A stretch of 17,119 nt of DNA from positions 1 to 17,119 of the forward strand of contig USFG01000015.1 in the NCBI GenBank assembly GCA_900553855.1. Direction: 5' to 3'. Both the position numbers and the translations under genes were made by a program. The notes below the pieces were generated by a model that made no database searches, was not told the DNA's origin, and was given only the letters and a program-made list of their open reading frames with translations. Source of the stretch: an uncultured Mycoplasmatota bacterium (GTDB lineage Bacteria > Bacillota_I > Bacilli_A > RF39 > UBA660). This document shows, in pieces, positions 14,791-17,119 of the stretch; within the stretch, counting starts at the first letter, position 1; each line of letters opens with the position of its first letter.

Positions 14791-15682
14791 ATTTTTAGAT
14801 ACAAAATTAAATATTAAAAAAATAAATAATATTATGTTATTATCTATTATTCCTTTAGTTATTGCAGGTTTTTATAAAAATGGAATTAAATTATATACGC
14901 AAGGATTAGTAAACTTATTTGGAATGTTTAAACCTTTAATATTTGATATATTAGGGATAGTTATTGGAATGATGGTACCATTTATTTATGATAGATTTAT
15001 TAAACATAAGAATACTAAGTTAATATCTTGTATTAATATGTATAATTATCCTTTTTATGGGTTGTTACTTGCTAGTGTTATAAGTATAAATACTCCAATT
15101 TATGTATTTGCAATAGTTTGTTTTGTTTGTTTGTTTTTATATAAATTAATGAAGAAAAAATATGTTAATGTTGTTGCTGTTATGGCATTAATAATATTTA
15201 TTATTATGAATTTAGTTGGAGATTTTAGTTTTTTAAATGTTTATGAAAAGATGAATAATTTACATTTAAGACCTCTTGATTATTTTATGGGAATGGGTAG
15301 TGGAGGAATAAACACTACTAATATAATTCTTCTGTTAATAAGTGTAATAATATTATTTTGCCAAGATTTTTATAAGAAAGAAATTACAATAAGTTCATTT
15401 GTTACATATTTTATTTTAATTATTATTTATGGTTTTATTAAGGGAGATATTATTCTTGTACTTGATAGTTTATTTTCCAATAGTGTTCTTTTTACTTTTG
15501 TATTTATTGCAACTGATTATAAAACAAGTCCTATTACAACAACTGGAAAAGTTATTTATGGTATATTAATTGGAATAATCGCATTCGTTTTATATATGTA
15601 TTATCCTGAACTTGCAGGTATTGGAGCAGTATTAATAGGAAGTATATGTGCTAGTAAAATAGATAAAATTGTTGAAAGATAG
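14783..15682 (+). CDS. RnfD/NqrB-like membrane protein without the usual flavin-attachment motif
   Basis: Polytopic protein of 299 residues with about nine hydrophobic segments. The second half shows RnfD/NqrB family features: PLDYFMGMGSGG where the family has LFLGNxPGxxGE, and FVFIATDYKTSPITTTGKVIYG, which matches the conserved ATDPVTSP-GK-IYG segment. Flavinylated RnfD subunits carry FMN on the Thr of an SGAT motif shortly before the first of these. Here the corresponding stretch (GDFSFLNVYEKM) has no SGAT, so covalent flavin is probably absent. The gene starts inside the end of the rnfC-like gene (8-base overlap, AGGAGA at 14772-14777), so the two products should form a complex. rnfG, rnfE, rnfA and rnfB are not in the window. 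Family assignment is fairly secure; the activity is open. Confidence 0.78.
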   Translation: MNRFLDTKLNIKKINNIMLLSIIPLVIAGFYKNGIKLYTQGLVNLFGMFKPLIFDILGIVIGMMVPFIYDRFIKHKNTKLISCINMYNYPFYGLLLASVISINTPIYVFAIVCFVCLFLYKLMKKKYVNVVAVMALIIFIIMNLVGDFSFLNVYEKMNNLHLRPLDYFMGMGSGGINTTNIILLLISVIILFCQDFYKKEITISSFVTYFILIIIYGFIKGDIILVLDSLFSNSVLFTFVFIATDYKTSPITTTGKVIYGILIGIIAFVLYMYYPELAGIGAVLIGSICASKIDKIVER

Positions 15683-15692
15683 TCTTATTAAG

Positions 15693-15701
15693 TGATATAA
15701 T
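15693..15701 (+). promoter_or_regulatory. Extended -10 promoter for the 15731-16968 operon
   Basis: TGATATAAT lies in a 16-base string (15686-15701) identical to that before ylbL (9368-9383). Initiation near 15708 leaves a short leader with AGAAGGA (15714-15720) before ATG 15731. Confidence 0.6.
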
Positions 15702-15730
15702 TATTTAGGATAGAGAAGGAAATAATAATT

Positions 15731-16084
15731 ATGAATAATAAAAAAGTTTTAGAACATTGTCCTAATTTTTATAATATAAATAACTTTACCTTTTTTGATG
15801 ATGATTATATTAGTGGGAAATTAATAGAAATATATCGTAAATTTATATTTGAAACTGATGTAAATAATGAAGAAGATTTAAAGACTCTTGAAAAAATAGA
15901 TTATGTATTAAATAAATATATTGAAGATTATATGTTTAGAAAACAATTACAAAAAGATGTCCTTAATATAAGAGTTAAATCAGGAGAGAATTTAGTTAGA
16001 AAAACAATAGAGGCAATTAATGGATTTTATGATAGTTATGAAGCAGGTTATACAAGAAATATATACTTTGCGAGGTGGATTTAA
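15731..16084 (+). CDS. Hypothetical 117-residue cytoplasmic protein
   Basis: I do not recognise this protein. It has no signal peptide or membrane segment and is acidic/basic and probably mostly helical (for example LKTLEKIDYVLNKYIEDYMF followed by RKQLQKDVLNIRVK), with an aromatic C-terminus ending FARWI. The gene has its own extended -10 promoter and an AGAAGGA ribosome binding site. Its stop overlaps the next start (TAATG), and the next gene's ribosome binding site GAGGTGG lies in its final codons. The two are therefore co-translated, and a functional link to the downstream membrane protein is likely. Codon use is like its neighbours, so it looks like a real gene. Confidence 0.75.
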   Translation: MNNKKVLEHCPNFYNINNFTFFDDDYISGKLIEIYRKFIFETDVNNEEDLKTLEKIDYVLNKYIEDYMFRKQLQKDVLNIRVKSGENLVRKTIEAINGFYDSYEAGYTRNIYFARWI

Positions 16085-16968
16085 TGGATGCAGATTTTTA
16101 TATAGAAGATCATTATAAAAGAAATGTTGTTATAGTAATTTTAGTTATATTATTAGTTATTGGTGGTCTTTATTATGGTTATAAAAATTATTATAAAAAG
16201 AATTATCTTAAAGTTAAAGATGTAACTGTTGAACTAGGTAGTAAGTTAAGTACAGATATTAAAGATTATATTAAATGTGATAATTATGGTGATTATAAAT
16301 TAGATTTATCGTCAGTTGTAACAGATGATGAAGGTAAAGTTTCTTCAGTAGGAGAATATGCTTTTAGGGTTATAAAAAATGATGATATTAGTAGAGGAAA
16401 GGTATTTGTTAAAGATACGACTAAACCAATAGTGGGTGTTAACGATTTAACTGTTGGTGTTAATGAAGAATATAATGCTTATGATTTTGTTAATACTTGT
16501 ACTGATTTATCAATGCCATGTGTTGTAAGTTTTAAGGACGCTAATGATGGAGATTTAAGTAGTAAAGTAGGTAATTATAAAATTGAAATAATTATAAGTG
16601 ATAATGCGAATAATAAAGTTAATAAGACTGTTAAGTTAACTGTTAAAGAAGGTTATTCTTTTAAGGAAATTAAAGAAAAAGATTTTAATGTTGATCATAC
16701 TTCTAATGATAAGAGTAATTGGAATAATACTTATACTATTAAATTTGAAAAAGCATTAGAAGAAGAAAGTACTGAATTTAATGAATTATTAGAATCATAT
16801 GGCATTAAAGAATTTAGTTATGATAAAAATATTAAAGAAAAAGAAATAATTGTTATATATAATAAATATAATTATGCTTTAGGATTAAGTATTAAAGTTA
16901 CTTTTGATGATGGTAGTTATGAATTTGTAACTGAAGATAAAGTTAAAAGTGATGTTCCTGAGGAATAA
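16084..16968 (+). CDS. Single-pass membrane protein with extracellular Ig-like domains
   Basis: Predicted surface-exposed protein of 294 residues. A short basic N-terminus precedes one transmembrane helix (about residues 13-32, VVIVILVILLVIGGLYYGY) with no signal-peptidase site evident, so the C-terminal part should lie outside. About residues 38-115 and 116-195 look like two beta-sandwich modules. The second begins DTTKPIVGVNDLTV and ends DNANNKVNKTVKLTV, as in bacterial Ig-like (DUF5011/HYR-type) repeats. A C-terminal region (about 200-294) is lysine- and glutamate-rich with alternating beta pattern. ATG 16084 is preferred because GAGGTGG (16072-16078) precedes it; an in-frame GTG at 16075 lies within that site. 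It is coupled to the 117-residue protein. Role unknown; a cell-envelope or adhesion function is inferred. Confidence 0.75.
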   Translation: MDADFYIEDHYKRNVVIVILVILLVIGGLYYGYKNYYKKNYLKVKDVTVELGSKLSTDIKDYIKCDNYGDYKLDLSSVVTDDEGKVSSVGEYAFRVIKNDDISRGKVFVKDTTKPIVGVNDLTVGVNEEYNAYDFVNTCTDLSMPCVVSFKDANDGDLSSKVGNYKIEIIISDNANNKVNKTVKLTVKEGYSFKEIKEKDFNVDHTSNDKSNWNNTYTIKFEKALEEESTEFNELLESYGIKEFSYDKNIKEKEIIVIYNKYNYALGLSIKVTFDDGSYEFVTEDKVKSDVPEE

Positions 16969-16983
16969 ATAAAGCTTATTTTT
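16967..16983 (+). terminator. Weak terminator candidate after the Ig-like protein gene
   Basis: AAATAA (16967-16972) pairs with TTATTT (16976-16981) around AGC and runs into a few more T residues. The stem is short and contains only A-T pairs, so it is doubtful. Confidence 0.3.
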
Positions 16984-17007
16984 ATACTAAAATAATTTTA
17001 AAAACTA

Positions 17008-17036
17008 TTGCACAAAGTTAAATTATTTGATAATAT
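17008..17036 (+). promoter_or_regulatory. Promoter for the tRNA-Met gene
   Basis: TTGCAC (17008-17013) and TAATAT (17031-17036) are 17 bp apart, and TG at 17028-17029 makes an extended -10. A TATAAT at 17034-17039 is an alternative with a long 20-bp spacer. A 7-bp inverted repeat (GCACAAA 17010-17016, TTTGTGC 17040-17046) brackets the -10. Confidence 0.6.
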
Positions 17037-17055
17037 AATTTTGTGCTTTGGAAAT

Positions 17056-17119
17056 GGCGGTGTAGCTCAGTTGGCTAGAGCATCCGGTTCATACCCGGCA
17101 GGTCGGGAGTTCAAATCTC
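17056..17119 (+). tRNA. tRNA-Met (elongator, anticodon CAT), 3' end cut by the window
   Basis: The acceptor 5' strand is GGCGGTG (17056-17062). The D arm is GCTC-AGTTGGCTA-GAGC (17065-17081). The anticodon loop is TTCATAC with CAT at 17090-17092, and the T arm starts GGGAG-TTCAAAT-CTC (17105-17119). The last two T-stem bases and the acceptor 3' strand lie beyond the edge. The sequence closely resembles Bacillus elongator tRNA-Met; initiator features such as the GGG/CCC anticodon stem are absent. Confidence 0.95.

Noticed and set aside
1..17119. CRISPR array, insertion sequence, integrase or phage module
   Set aside because: No regularly spaced direct repeats, transposase, integrase or phage structural gene were seen on either strand.
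1..17119. Mycoplasma-type code with TGA read as Trp
   Set aside because: Tryptophans are encoded by TGG, and the rnc gene ends at TGA exactly where smc coupling and domain length predict.

Overview
The window is very AT-rich and uses the standard code: TGG encodes Trp, and TGA is a true stop (it ends rnc). Ribosome binding sites are strong and Gram-positive (AAAGGTGA, AAGGAG, GAGGTGG). The gene pairs (rnc-smc, ylbJ/ylbL) and a Bacillus-like elongator tRNA-Met point to a low-GC Firmicute with a reduced gene set. My best inference is an uncultured, probably gut-associated Bacilli lineage of the RF39/Mollicutes-like type. The placement is by inference only.

Layout: 3-464 is the 3' end of a cysteine-rich, probably secreted protein, closed by a good terminator. 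rnc (RNase III) and smc (chromosome condensin, unusually short) form an overlapping pair. A well-formed promoter then drives a membrane-anchored surface protein (4300-5646). Its last ~40 codons show the signature of a diversity-generating retroelement (DGR) variable region: a run of NNY codons between conserved WWLR and PAFRIGE anchors, with base use unlike the rest of the gene. A GC-rich nested hairpin element with a GAAA-capped stem and a terminator follow. ftsW comes next, coupled by a TAATG overlap to a type IV prepilin-like protein (7015-8487). That protein carries the same C-terminal domain but no NNY run. No reverse transcriptase, Avd or template repeat is visible, so any DGR machinery must lie elsewhere.

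The second half begins with a divergent pair: ylbJ-like membrane protein (minus strand) and ylbL-like PDZ/Lon-type protease (plus strand, apparently leaderless). Then come tig (trigger factor), an ABC-F translation ATPase, and a two-gene operon for RnfC- and RnfD-like proteins that seem to have lost their usual flavin/NADH motifs. A further two-gene operon encodes a small unknown protein and a membrane-anchored protein with Ig-like domains. The window ends inside an elongator tRNA-Met gene.

Housekeeping genes for RNA processing, chromosome organisation, septal peptidoglycan synthesis and protein folding are thus interleaved with cell-surface genes. The most interesting feature is the apparent remote DGR target between smc and ftsW, with an undiversified paralogue one gene away displayed on a pilin-like stalk.
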